Shown here: piece after piece, positions 22,319-27,970 of the stretch
Position numbering within the stretch: position 1 is the first letter of the stretch
Layout of the letters: each line of letters begins with the position of its first letter
Position numbers and translations under genes: made by a program
Virus record (IMG/VR): IMGVR_UViG_3300045999_008996
Coordinates: 158,564 to 222,563 of that record
Source of the DNA: a virus
Length of the DNA: 64,000 nucleotides
Direction: 5' to 3' (one strand)
Notes under the pieces: model-generated
Seen by the model: the letters and a program-made list of their open reading frames with translations, nothing else
Database searches by the model: none
Told to the model about the DNA's origin: nothing

Positions 22319-23330
22319 GATGTCCCCCAAACATATAACGCATTCCGTTTAGGATTTTTGCTCCGAATGATCCGAGATTGCGTGAGTTAAATCTTTCAAA
22401 TAGTGCTGTAGTAATAACAGGAGCGGGAACCCCCAGGTCCACAGCGGCAGAAACAGTCCAACGACCCTCACCACTATCGGATACTCCTCCAGAGAACTGT
22501 TTAAGGCTACCATCCCGGCGTAACACATCAGCAGTAAGATCAAGTAACCAAGACCCAACCACGCTACCGCGACGCCATAACTCAGCAACCTCAGCAACAT
22601 CAATATCATAACAATAGGATTCGGGGTCTGCCATAGGGGCGACTTCTGCATCTCCTTCTCTAACATATTTGGCACCCACATTAGCGTTCTTCAGAATGTT
22701 GAAACCTTCTGCATATGCTTGCATTATTCCATACTCAATACCGTTGTGAACCATCTTCACAAAATGTCCTGCACCTGGACCACCACAATGCAACCAACCA
22801 AACTCAGCAGAAGTTACATCCGAGTCATACTGAGTCCTGGGGGCAGCGTTGATTCCTGGAGCGAGGGCATCAAAAATGCTTGCACAAGTGGCGACCGCAG
22901 TATTTCCGCCACCAACCATAAGACAGTATCCACGATCCAAACCATAAACACCGCCGCTAGTACCACAATCAATATATTGGATACCAAGTTTTGCAAGACG
23001 CTCTGCTCTCTTCCGACTGTCTTTAAAATTGCTATTGCCATGATCAATAATAATATCTCCCTCACCACAATATCGTAGTAACTCATTGATTGTTTCCTCT
23101 ACAGTTTCTGCTGGCACAACCATTTGAAATATTCCTGGATTGCCATTACCTTTTACTACTTGAACAAGGCTTTGTATAGTAGTCGTAACACCATTAACAT
23201 ATCCGTTTTCATATGCTTCTTGAGCCTTTTCATAGTTCCTTCGGTAACCCCAAACCTCAATACCCGCTTTCATCATGCGGCGAGACATTCCTTCACCCAT
23301 TCTTCCCAAACCAATTAATCCTACTTTCAT
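22308..23330 (-). CDS. gnd: 6-phosphogluconate dehydrogenase, decarboxylating
   Basis: 340 residues, the short form of the family. NADP-binding GLIGLGRMGEGMSRRM at the start, the catalytic CGTSGGVYG, GGPGAGHFVKMVHNGIEYG with the key Lys and Asn, and GVSDSGEGRWT near the C-terminus. It makes ribulose 5-phosphate, CO2 and NADPH. Phage copies are thought to push carbon through the pentose phosphate pathway for dNTP synthesis, which fits nrdA/nrdB nearby. The ATG at 23330 follows GGAGG by 5 bases and overlaps the stop of a 31-aa gene. Confidence 0.95.
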   Translation of the reverse strand: MKVGLIGLGRMGEGMSRRMMKAGIEVWGYRRNYEKAQEAYENGYVNGVTTTIQSLVQVVKGNGNPGIFQMVVPAETVEETINELLRYCGEGDIIIDHGNSNFKDSRKRAERLAKLGIQYIDCGTSGGVYGLDRGYCLMVGGGNTAVATCASIFDALAPGINAAPRTQYDSDVTSAEFGWLHCGGPGAGHFVKMVHNGIEYGIMQAYAEGFNILKNANVGAKYVREGDAEVAPMADPESYCYDIDVAEVAELWRRGSVVGSWLLDLTADVLRRDGSLKQFSGGVSDSGEGRWTVSAAVDLGVPAPVITTALFERFNSRNLGSFGAKILNGMRYMFGGHHVR

Positions 23331-23422
23331 AAAACCTCCGGATATGCGTGTGTAAGTCCCCAATGTATAAAAAGTCCAATAGACGAAAAAAGAAGAATTG
23401 TAGATATTATTGTTTTAATCAT
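23327..23422 (-). CDS. Tiny membrane protein, 31 aa, coupled to gnd
   Basis: MIKTIISTILLFSSIGLFIH is one hydrophobic helix. The stop overlaps the gnd start (ATGA) and its start overlaps the 37-aa gene by 8 bases, so ribosomes would pass through all three. It contains the gnd ribosome site. Confidence 0.5.
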   Translation of the reverse strand: MIKTIISTILLFSSIGLFIHWGLTHAYPEVL

Positions 23423-23528
23423 CTTCTTCATCTTCGTAAGCAGATGGTTCTTCAAAGAGTTCTTCCATTTTTTGTTGAAGAACTCTTTTGTTTAGTTTTT
23501 GCAAATCTTCTTCTGTGATTGTTACCAT
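23415..23528 (-). CDS. Small acidic protein, 37 aa
   Basis: Starts MVTITEEDLQKLNKR and ends in a run of Glu and Asp (YEDEEDD). Its ATG shares one base with the preceding stop (TAATG). Helical and highly charged; function unknown. Confidence 0.55.
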   Translation of the reverse strand: MVTITEEDLQKLNKRVLQQKMEELFEEPSAYEDEEDD

Positions 23529-23731
23529 TAGTTTAAAGTAATTTTAAGAAATGGAAGTAACGGGGGAATAACTCCAACTAATCTCAAAAGTCCCTCAGCA
23601 AATAAAGCAAGAACCACCCAACCGACGCACATACTAATGATAGAAGCATTACGGTTGTGTCTTCGGATAGCAGCATCAATCATCTCCTGAACTTCAGAAC
23701 GTGTGATAAATTCTTCTTGTTCGTGCATCAT
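23528..23731 (-). CDS. Membrane protein, 67 aa
   Basis: A polar helix (EEFITRSEVQEMIDAAIRRH) is followed by a transmembrane stretch at about 31-62 (SIISMCVGWVVLALFAEG, then LRLVGVIPPLLPFL). Part of the overlapping small-gene chain that ends with gnd. Confidence 0.6.
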   Translation of the reverse strand: MMHEQEEFITRSEVQEMIDAAIRRHNRNASIISMCVGWVVLALFAEGLLRLVGVIPPLLPFLKITLN

Positions 23732-23877
23732 TTTTCATCGCCAAGAAATTTTGCAAGAGGGTCTCTTCGGGTTTTTACGATTTCAACTGCTCTTTTGTAG
23801 AACATATTATCCATGTTCCCAGAAGATTCAAAAGTTGCTTTGATCTTCACCCAATTATCGTAGGTGTGTTGATCCAT
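23728..23877 (-). CDS. Hypothetical protein, 49 aa
   Basis: Starts MDQHTYDNWVKIKATFE; a short soluble helical protein. First gene after the promoter at 23903-23930. Its stop overlaps the next start. Function unknown. Confidence 0.55.
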   Translation of the reverse strand: MDQHTYDNWVKIKATFESSGNMDNMFYKRAVEIVKTRRDPLAKFLGDEK

Positions 23878-23902
23878 CGGTTCGTCCCCGTGATACTACT
23901 AT

Positions 23903-23930
23903 ATACTAATCACAGGTATTTCGATGTCAA
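23903..23930 (-). promoter_or_regulatory. Sigma-70 promoter for the small-gene/gnd operon
   Basis: TTGACA (23930-23925), 16-base spacer, TAGTAT (23908-23903). Other -10-like hexamers lie just downstream, so the exact -10 is uncertain. Confidence 0.65.
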
Positions 23931-23993
23931 CTTTTTGTGTTCATATCGTAACACTGTTGAAAAAATTATTAAATTTGTAACTATTCTTAAAAC

Positions 23994-24078
23994 GGAAGCG
24001 GTAGGATTTGAACCCACGAACGCTATTAACGTTGGTTGTTTTCAAGACAACTGCCATAAACCACTCGGCCACGCTTCC
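23994..24078 (-). tRNA. tRNA-Ser (TGA)
   Basis: Class II tRNA; acceptor GGAAGCG/CGCTTCC, anticodon arm GTTGT-CTTGAAA-ACAAC, variable arm AACG/CGTT, T-arm GTGGG-TTCAAAT-CCTAC. Confidence 0.93.
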
Positions 24079-24088
24079 AGTAGAAGGT

Positions 24089-24340
24089 TCAACGAACCTC
24101 AAAATCCAATCGTTTTACTTTACGTTGGCGTCTTGCTTCTTGAAAAGCAAGATCTTGCGAAGAAAGAACATTTGATTTTTGTTCTTTCTGGATAGAGTTT
24201 AACATAACAATGCGAGATAAGTCAAGTGCTGATATCTTATCTCCACGAATTGTTGCCATATTAGGACAACCACAGGTCACCGTTTTTGAATGATGTCCTG
24301 TTATTTCCTTATTACAATCTTTGCATCTTATTGAAATCAT
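24089..24340 (-). CDS. Zinc-ribbon-like small protein, 83 aa
   Basis: CKDCNKEITGHHSKTVTCGC at residues 6-25 holds CxxC and CxC pairs that could bind zinc, followed by a long basic helix (FQEARRQRKVKRL). It may bind nucleic acid or act as a small regulator (inference). It lies between tRNA-Ser and the Dps gene. Confidence 0.65.
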   Translation of the reverse strand: MISIRCKDCNKEITGHHSKTVTCGCPNMATIRGDKISALDLSRIVMLNSIQKEQKSNVLSSQDLAFQEARRQRKVKRLDFEVR

Positions 24341-24355
24341 GATTCTTCATCCTAT

Positions 24356-24790
24356 TCATTGCAGGTGTGCTCTTAACTGCCAAACAAACTTACCATGAGA
24401 TTCCATTAAATCTTGAACTAAATTTGCTGTAGCATATGACTTTTGATTTTCAGATTCTTCCGAAATCTCTACCATTAAATCACAAAACTTGGTATTGTTA
24501 TCAAGAAGCTCTTGAAGCATTTCTTTTGCTCCAGTTGAACTTGCTGCCTCTTTGATTTGAGTTACCTCAAGCATTCTAGAAAGAGAACTGAGAGGTTTTA
24601 CATTCAAATAACGCATATGTTCCGAAAGACGATCAATCTCTTCAAACATAGTTTCATACTGACCGCCAAAGAGTTGATGAAGTTGAGTGAAGTCTTCACC
24701 TACAACATTCCAATGAAATGCCCAAGTTTTATGGAATAAAACAAAAAGCGATGACTGTGCATCACTCAAGAGTTTATAAAGTTTTTCCAT
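24356..24790 (-). CDS. Dps-like ferritin-family protein
   Basis: 144 residues from the ATG at 24790; a longer frame runs back through the tRNA-Val gene and is rejected. Dps signatures: FHWNVVGEDFTQLHQLFGG (His of the ferroxidase site) and YETMFEEIDRLSEHMRYL (Asp and Glu ligands). The family stores iron, removes peroxide and can protect DNA. It pairs in theme with the phage peroxiredoxin. Confidence 0.85.
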   Translation of the reverse strand: MEKLYKLLSDAQSSLFVLFHKTWAFHWNVVGEDFTQLHQLFGGQYETMFEEIDRLSEHMRYLNVKPLSSLSRMLEVTQIKEAASSTGAKEMLQELLDNNTKFCDLMVEISEESENQKSYATANLVQDLMESHGKFVWQLRAHLQ

Positions 24791-24819
24791 TATACTCTTT
24801 TTATTTTTATTTATCAAGT

Positions 24820-24891
24820 GGGCAAAGAGGGATTCGAACCCCCGACATCCTCCGTGTAAAGGAGACGCTACTACCGCTGAGCTATTTGCCC
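24820..24891 (-). tRNA. tRNA-Val (TAC)
   Basis: Acceptor GGGCAAA/TTTGCCC, anticodon loop TTTACAC, T-arm GGGGG-TTCGAAT-CCCTC. Confidence 0.93.
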
Positions 24892-24895
24892 TGGC

Positions 24896-24966
24896 TCCAC
24901 AACCTGGATTCGAACCAGGGACCAAGTGATTAACAGTCACCGACTCTACCGCTGAGCTATTGTGGA
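24896..24966 (-). tRNA. tRNA-Asn (GTT)
   Basis: Acceptor TCCACAA/TTGTGGA, anticodon loop CTGTTAA, T-arm CCTGG-TTCGAAT-CCAGG. Confidence 0.93.
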
Positions 24967-24971
24967 ATGAA

Positions 24972-25040
24972 GGAAGTTACTGGACTTACACCAGTTACGA
25001 GGGCATTGTCTGCTTGTCTTGATTCTTTGACTTAACTTCC
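24972..25040 (-). other. tRNA-like structure, possible decayed tRNA
   Basis: 69 nt on the minus strand with a perfect 7-bp acceptor-like stem (GGAAGTT/AACTTCC), a T-arm-like hairpin ACTGG-TGTAAGT-CCAGT directly before the 3' arm, and a 3-bp D-like stem. It has no proper anticodon arm, no T33 and no TTC in the T-loop. It sits in line with true tRNA genes. Confidence 0.5.
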
Positions 25041-25081
25041 TTTGGCGTCTTTCTATGCTATCTGCATAACGACTACCAAGA

Positions 25082-25152
25082 GCGAAAGACGAGATTCGAA
25101 CTCGCAACAACCTGCTTGGAAGGCAGGGACTCTACCGTTGAGTTACTTTCGC
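25082..25152 (-). tRNA. tRNA-Gly (TCC)
   Basis: Acceptor GCGAAAG/CTTTCGC, anticodon arm CCTGC-CTTCCAA-GCAGG, T-arm GCGAG-TTCGAAT-CTCGT. Confidence 0.93.
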
Positions 25153-25161
25153 AATGAGACA

Positions 25162-25190
25162 ATCATAAACTATTTTAGTTTGATTGTCAA
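25162..25190 (-). promoter_or_regulatory. Sigma-70 promoter inside the tRNA array
   Basis: TTGACA (25190-25185), 17-base spacer, TATGAT (25167-25162), 10 bases upstream of tRNA-Gly. Confidence 0.75.
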
Positions 25191-25192
25191 GT

Positions 25193-25273
25193 GTCGATGA
25201 GAGGACTTGAACCTCCACAGATTAATCTACTGGAACCTAAACCCAGCGCGTCTACCAATTCCGCCACATCGAC
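25193..25273 (-). tRNA. tRNA-Leu (TAG)
   Basis: Class II tRNA; acceptor GTCGATG/CATCGAC, anticodon arm CTGGG-TTTAGGT-TCCAG, variable arm, T-arm GGAGG-TTCAAGT-CCTCT. The anticodon UAG reads CUA/CUN. Confidence 0.93.
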
Positions 25274-25337
25274 TTGATGGAGTAAGTATGATATACCTCA
25301 TAAGGATATAACAGTGACTTACCCTCTATCATTTTAT

Positions 25338-25366
25338 ATATTAACAGACTCAAAAGAATCTGTCAA
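25338..25366 (-). promoter_or_regulatory. Sigma-70 promoter inside the tRNA array
   Basis: TTGACA (25366-25361), 17-base spacer, TAATAT (25343-25338), upstream of the leader hairpin and tRNA-Leu. Confidence 0.75.
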
Positions 25367-25368
25367 GC

Positions 25369-25440
25369 GTCCTTTGAGAGATTCGAACTCCCGCACATAG
25401 GTTCGTAGCCTACTGCTCTATTCCACTGAGCTAAAAGGAC
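25369..25440 (-). tRNA. tRNA-Arg (ACG)
   Basis: Acceptor GTCCTTT/AAAGGAC, anticodon loop CTACGAA, T-arm GGGAG-TTCGAAT-CTCTC. Confidence 0.93.
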
Positions 25441-25444
25441 AAGT

Positions 25445-25515
25445 TCTGAGGGTAGGATTCGAACCCACGAATGGCGGGACCAAAACCCGCTGCCTTACCG
25501 CTTGGCGACCTCAGA
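25445..25515 (-). tRNA. tRNA-Gln (TTG)
   Basis: Acceptor TCTGAGG/CCTCAGA, anticodon arm GCGGG-TTTTGGT-CCCGC, T-arm GTGGG-TTCGAAT-CCTAC. Confidence 0.93.
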
Positions 25516-25516
25516 A

Positions 25517-25587
25517 GCCCTCAATTGGATTTGAACCAACGACCTACTCATTACTAGTGAGTTGCTCTACCACTGAGCTATAAGGGC
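25517..25587 (-). tRNA. tRNA-Thr (AGT)
   Basis: Acceptor GCCCTTA/TGAGGGC, anticodon arm ACTCA-CTAGTAA-TGAGT, T-arm GTTGG-TTCAAAT-CCAAT. The A34-containing anticodon AGU is unusual for threonine in bacteria and phages. Confidence 0.9.
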
Positions 25588-25590
25588 GGG

Positions 25591-25660
25591 GTGCCGTGAG
25601 GGAATCGAACCCTCATATAGAGAACCACAATCTCCTGTCTTACCATTAGACTAACGACAC
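25591..25660 (-). tRNA. tRNA-His (GTG)
   Basis: Acceptor GTGTCG/CGGCAC, anticodon arm GGAGA-TTGTGGT-TCTCT, T-arm GAGGG-TTCGATT-CCCTC. No encoded G at position -1 is seen. Confidence 0.9.
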
Positions 25661-25662
25661 AA

Positions 25663-25735
25663 GGCAGTAGATAGATTTGAACTATCGACCATAGGCATAT
25701 GAGACCCGTGCTCTGCCAGACTGAGCTATACTGCC
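25663..25735 (-). tRNA. tRNA with CAT anticodon (Ile2 or Met)
   Basis: Acceptor GGCAGTA/TACTGCC, anticodon loop CTCATAT with a weak stem (two wobble pairs and an outer mismatch), T-arm GATAG-TTCAAAT-CTATC. The body resembles bacterial Ile2 tRNA, which would need lysidine at C34; Met is the alternative. Confidence 0.8.
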
Positions 25736-25738
25736 AAC

Positions 25739-25826
25739 GGAAGTGGTTGGATTCGAACCAACGGATGCCTATAAAGACATCGGCGGATTAGCAATCCACT
25801 GCATTAGACCTCTCTGCCACACTTCC
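25739..25826 (-). tRNA. tRNA-Ser (GCT)
   Basis: Class II tRNA; acceptor GGAAGTG/CACTTCC, anticodon arm GTGGA-TTGCTAA-TCCGC, long variable arm, T-arm GTTGG-TTCGAAT-CCAAC. Confidence 0.93.
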
Positions 25827-25830
25827 AATA

Positions 25831-25901
25831 GGAATGGTGAGATTCGAACTCACGACCACACGATTATCAGTCGTGTACTCTAACCAACTGAGCTACATTC
25901 C
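25831..25901 (-). tRNA. tRNA-Ile (GAT)
   Basis: Acceptor GGAATG/CATTCC with a mismatched seventh pair, anticodon arm ACGA-CTGATAA-TCGT, T-arm GTGAG-TTCGAAT-CTCAC. Confidence 0.92.
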
Positions 25902-25907
25902 TGTGGT

Positions 25908-25978
25908 ATTCCTAACGGGATTCGAACCCGTGCTGCCACCTTGAAAGGGTGGTGACCTAACCGCTAGTCGATAGGAAC
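25908..25978 (-). tRNA. tRNA-Glu (TTC)
   Basis: Acceptor GTTCCTA/TAGGAAT, anticodon arm CCACC-CTTTCAA-GGTGG, T-arm ACGGG-TTCGAAT-CCCGT. Confidence 0.92.
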
Positions 25979-25982
25979 TTAA

Positions 25983-26025
25983 TGCTGACGGCATTCTGGA
26001 TTATCAGCTCCAGCGCAAATCAGCA
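25983..26025 (-). other. Armless tRNA-like remnant, 43 nt
   Basis: A 7-bp outer stem (TGCTGAT with GTCAGCA, one wobble) encloses a perfect 5-bp stem CTGGA/TCCAG whose 8-base loop contains CTGATAA, identical to the anticodon loop of tRNA-Ile (GAT) 80 bases away. No D- or T-arm. It lies exactly between tRNA-Glu and tRNA-Asp. Confidence 0.45.
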
Positions 26026-26027
26026 AC

Positions 26028-26098
26028 GACTCTAACGGGATTTGAACCCGTGATACTACCGTGACAGGGTAGCGTGATAACCGCTTCACTATAGAGTC
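26028..26098 (-). tRNA. tRNA-Asp (GTC)
   Basis: Acceptor GACTCTA/TAGAGTC, anticodon arm CTACC-CTGTCAC-GGTAG, T-arm ACGGG-TTCAAAT-CCCGT. Confidence 0.93.
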
Positions 26099-26103
26099 AA
26101 GGT

Positions 26104-26184
26104 GGGAGGAGCAGGATTCGAACCTGCGAAGGTAGAACCGTCTGATTTACAGTCAGATTCCTTTAGCCACTCGGAAATCCTCCC
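26104..26184 (-). tRNA. tRNA-Tyr (GTA)
   Basis: Class II tRNA; acceptor GGGAGGA/TCCTCCC, anticodon arm TCTGA-CTGTAAA-TCAGA, T-arm GCAGG-TTCGAAT-CCTGC. Confidence 0.93.
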
Positions 26185-26188
26185 AGAT

Positions 26189-26260
26189 GGGTATGGTCGG
26201 GTTCGAACCGACGACTTACAGGTTAAAAGCCCGCTACTCTACCAACTGAGTTACATACCC
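26189..26260 (-). tRNA. tRNA-Lys (TTT)
   Basis: Acceptor GGGTATG/CATACCC, anticodon loop CTTTTAA, T-arm GTCGG-TTCGAAC-CCGAC. Confidence 0.93.
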
Positions 26261-26376
26261 TTAGAATTAAATTGTCAAGGTTCGGGGTGTGGTCTCTCTC
26301 GACCACTTGATTAGAATACCACCTTTTGGACTCTGGGGGGAGATTGGTGGACACTTAGGAAACTGGTCCAAGCAAC
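26261..26376 (-). other. Non-coding structured gap in the tRNA array
   Basis: No gene is seen in these 116 bases. They hold a perfect 6-bp hairpin GTGGTC-GAGAGA-GACCAC and a TTGACA with no convincing -10 at the proper distance. They lie between the terminator at 26377-26410 and tRNA-Lys, so they may be a leader or processing region of the tRNA transcript. Confidence 0.4.
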
Positions 26377-26410
26377 AAAAAAGGGGAGGAAACTTTTGGT
26401 TTCTCTCCCC
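26377..26410 (-). terminator. Rho-independent terminator inside the tRNA array
   Basis: GGGGAGAGAAAC pairs with GTTTCCTCCCC (one bulge) around a short A-rich loop, followed by six T. Ends the 33-aa gene transcript. Confidence 0.85.
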
Positions 26411-26435
26411 TCTATTTGCTTTTATGGATTGCATA

Positions 26436-26537
26436 TTACATATGTCTTTCCATTTCAGCAAACAGGGGATTACCCTCAATATGCCAATCACGGCAATCGA
26501 GAGTACTAATCTGTTTGGTGGTGATTTGGAAAGACAT
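26436..26537 (-). CDS. Tiny protein, 33 aa, within the tRNA array
   Basis: Starts MSFQITTKQISTLDCRDW and ends EMERHM. It has its own late promoter (26559-26566) and its own terminator (26377-26410), which supports a real gene despite its size. Function unknown. Confidence 0.55.
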   Translation of the reverse strand: MSFQITTKQISTLDCRDWHIEGNPLFAEMERHM

Positions 26538-26558
26538 TGTTTTCGACCTAAGTGTTTT

Positions 26559-26566
26559 TATTTATA
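26559..26566 (-). promoter_or_regulatory. T4-type late promoter TATAAATA
   Basis: Exact octamer, 22 bases upstream of the ATG at 26537. Confidence 0.75.
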
Positions 26567-26590
26567 AGACTTTTATTTAAAAAGTCTAAC

Positions 26591-26663
26591 GGGTTAGGAG
26601 GGACTCGAACCCCCGACCAATTCATTAGAAGTGAATTGCTCTATCCATCTGAGCTACTAACCC
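26591..26663 (-). tRNA. tRNA-Arg (TCT)
   Basis: Acceptor GGGTTAG/CTAACCC, anticodon arm ATTCA-CTTCTAA-TGAAT, T-arm GGGGG-TTCGAGT-CCCTC. Confidence 0.93.
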
Positions 26664-26749
26664 AAGAGACCTCTCTGTTTGTGCTTCTATGAGAGGCATG
26701 AGAGGGGTGAGACTTATATGAGGTTTGGACCCTCACTGCTCATATGATT

Positions 26750-26778
26750 ATTGTACTACTCCTTTTTACAGGTGTCAA
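26750..26778 (-). promoter_or_regulatory. Sigma-70 promoter for the upstream end of the tRNA array
   Basis: TTGACA (26778-26773), 17-base spacer, TACAAT (26755-26750). It overlaps the 3' end of the gene at 26756-27166. Between it and tRNA-Arg lies an ATATGAG/CTCATAT inverted repeat. Confidence 0.75.
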
Positions 26779-27166
26779 GCCATGGTGAACAGAGTCTCAT
26801 TTCTCCTCCAAGTTTCTTACACTCTTCAGTATAACACTTAGAAGTATCTAGAGGCCTCTCTATCAACCTCGACAAAGGTATTCTACTGTTGTTCGAAGCC
26901 CCTGTCAAGCGTTCATACTCACGAATAGCCTTATCAACATCCCTCTCAACTCTCCTACCCACCACAGCAGGGTCCTGGAGCAGCACGTCGTTGATTACGG
27001 TGCCTGGGAACAGAGTCCTCTGAACCTCGTCTAAGAGGTCCCAGAGGCGCTCCTGGGGCGCTCCAGTGCATTGGGAGAGGGTCGCTACGATACCGCTGAG
27101 TATGGCGCTTATAAGGATTATCTGCTTCTTGTTCGGTCTCTTCTTTCCGAAGTTAAAATTGAACAT
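26756..27166 (-). CDS. Hypothetical membrane-anchored protein, 136 aa
   Basis: A basic start (FGKKRPNKKQ) and a hydrophobic helix at about 15-32 (IILISAILSGIVATLSQC) suggest a membrane anchor, with Cys 33 close to a lipoprotein-like position. The rest is charged and helical with a Cys-rich end. The DNA is clearly more GC-rich than its neighbours. The ATG directly follows the T-run of the hairpin at 27167-27197. Function unknown. Confidence 0.65.
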   Translation of the reverse strand: MFNFNFGKKRPNKKQIILISAILSGIVATLSQCTGAPQERLWDLLDEVQRTLFPGTVINDVLLQDPAVVGRRVERDVDKAIREYERLTGASNNSRIPLSRLIERPLDTSKCYTEECKKLGGEMRLCSPWLDTCKKE

Positions 27167-27197
27167 AAAAAAAGAGGAGTAGCAACCGCTCTCCTCT
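27167..27197 (-). terminator. Hairpin with T-run abutting a start codon
   Basis: AGAGGAG and CTCCTCT pair around an 11-base loop and are followed by seven T, then immediately the ATG of the next gene. A late-type CTAAATA lies just upstream of the stem. It may end the RlpA-like transcript or hide the purine-rich ribosome-site-like 5' arm. Confidence 0.65.
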
Positions 27198-27221
27198 ATT
27201 TAGTATTAAACTTTTAGATCA

Positions 27222-27584
27222 TTATACCCGCGAGTAACAAATCCTAGCAACACCTTGACTGGGTGAAGCAATAGTAGAGAATGCACCGTAAGACAAGTCA
27301 AGGTCTCTACCCGCGATATAAGGACCGCGATCATTAACACGTACAATTACCGATTTACCATTGGATTGATTTGTAACTCTCAGCCTTGTTCCAAATGGCA
27401 ACCATTTATGTGCTACAGAATTAGAATAAGCATTGTATCTTTCGCCATTGGCAGTTGTCTGCCCGTGATATCCATCACCAACTCCATAATGTGATGCGAG
27501 GGAACATCCGCTCGCTGCCTTTGCTTGTAGGGGTGCTAATCCTGCAGTGACAATGGCAAAAATTGAAAGTGTTTTAAAAAGCAT
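27222..27584 (-). CDS. RlpA-like double-psi beta-barrel protein, secreted
   Basis: 120 residues from the ATG at 27584, which opens a signal peptide (MLFKTLSIFAIVTAGLAPLQ, then AKA-A); a longer frame to 27638 only adds residues before it. The mature part carries the RlpA pattern: ASHYGVGDGYHGQTTANGERY, LPFGTRLRVTN and VIVRVNDRGPY with the catalytic-type Asp. RlpA proteins are septal peptidoglycan lytic transglycosylases. In a phage it may weaken or remodel the wall. Confidence 0.85.
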   Translation of the reverse strand: MLFKTLSIFAIVTAGLAPLQAKAASGCSLASHYGVGDGYHGQTTANGERYNAYSNSVAHKWLPFGTRLRVTNQSNGKSVIVRVNDRGPYIAGRDLDLSYGAFSTIASPSQGVARICYSRV

Positions 27585-27682
27585 TAAATTTAACAGAACT
27601 CTACATCCGTATAGAAAGGGGGTACACCCTTTTCTCAAAGGGCACTTTCCACGGCTCTAAATCAAAATCAAAGTCTCATAAT

Positions 27683-27711
27683 AAAAAACCCTGCTCATAA
27701 CAGGGATTTTT
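27683..27711 (-). terminator. Rho-independent terminator between two genes
   Basis: ATCCCTG and CAGGGTT-type arms (5-6 bp core CCCTG/CAGGG) around a 7-base loop, followed by six T. It starts 2 bases after the -10 box of the promoter at 27714-27742. Confidence 0.75.
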
Positions 27712-27713
27712 AC

Positions 27714-27742
27714 ATAATAAGTTAATATTTAGAATTTGTCAA
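27714..27742 (-). promoter_or_regulatory. Sigma-70 promoter for the RlpA-like gene
   Basis: TTGACA (27742-27737), 17-base spacer, TATTAT (27719-27714). Transcripts from it would begin with the hairpin at 27683-27711 as their 5' end. Confidence 0.8.
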
Positions 27743-27751
27743 GAGTTTGGT

Positions 27752-27970
27752 TTACCGAACATCAACTTCTTGTTCATCAGTCCAGTCTTCATCTTCCAAA
27801 CAAAGATAATCCAATTCTTGAGTTCCTTCTGGAATATTAATCCACTCATCAAACTCTGCAAGAAGTGCCTGAGCATTCTTATGACGGTCTGCTTCGTGAA
27901 GGAGTTCAATTTTGTTAATTGCCCATTCACGAACAAACGCTACAGGTTCGCTTTCAATCTGAGTTTCCAT
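27752..27970 (-). CDS. Acidic hypothetical protein, 72 aa
   Basis: Starts METQIESEPVAFVREWAINK; helical and very acidic at the C-terminus (LCLEDEDWTDEQEVDV). The ATG at 27970 is chosen to limit overlap with the endonuclease gene; an upstream open frame to 28147 lies inside that gene. A promoter-like sequence at 28008-28036 could serve it. Confidence 0.65.
   Translation of the reverse strand: METQIESEPVAFVREWAINKIELLHEADRHKNAQALLAEFDEWINIPEGTQELDYLCLEDEDWTDEQEVDVR

Noticed and set aside
26189-26278. TTGACA next to tRNA-Lys as a promoter
   Set aside because: The -10 would fall inside the tRNA at weak hexamers (TATGTA at 15 or TGTAAC at 17 bases).
26289-26567. Plus-strand frame of 92 codons in the tRNA array
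   Set aside because: It covers the terminator and the late promoter of the 33-aa gene on the other strand.
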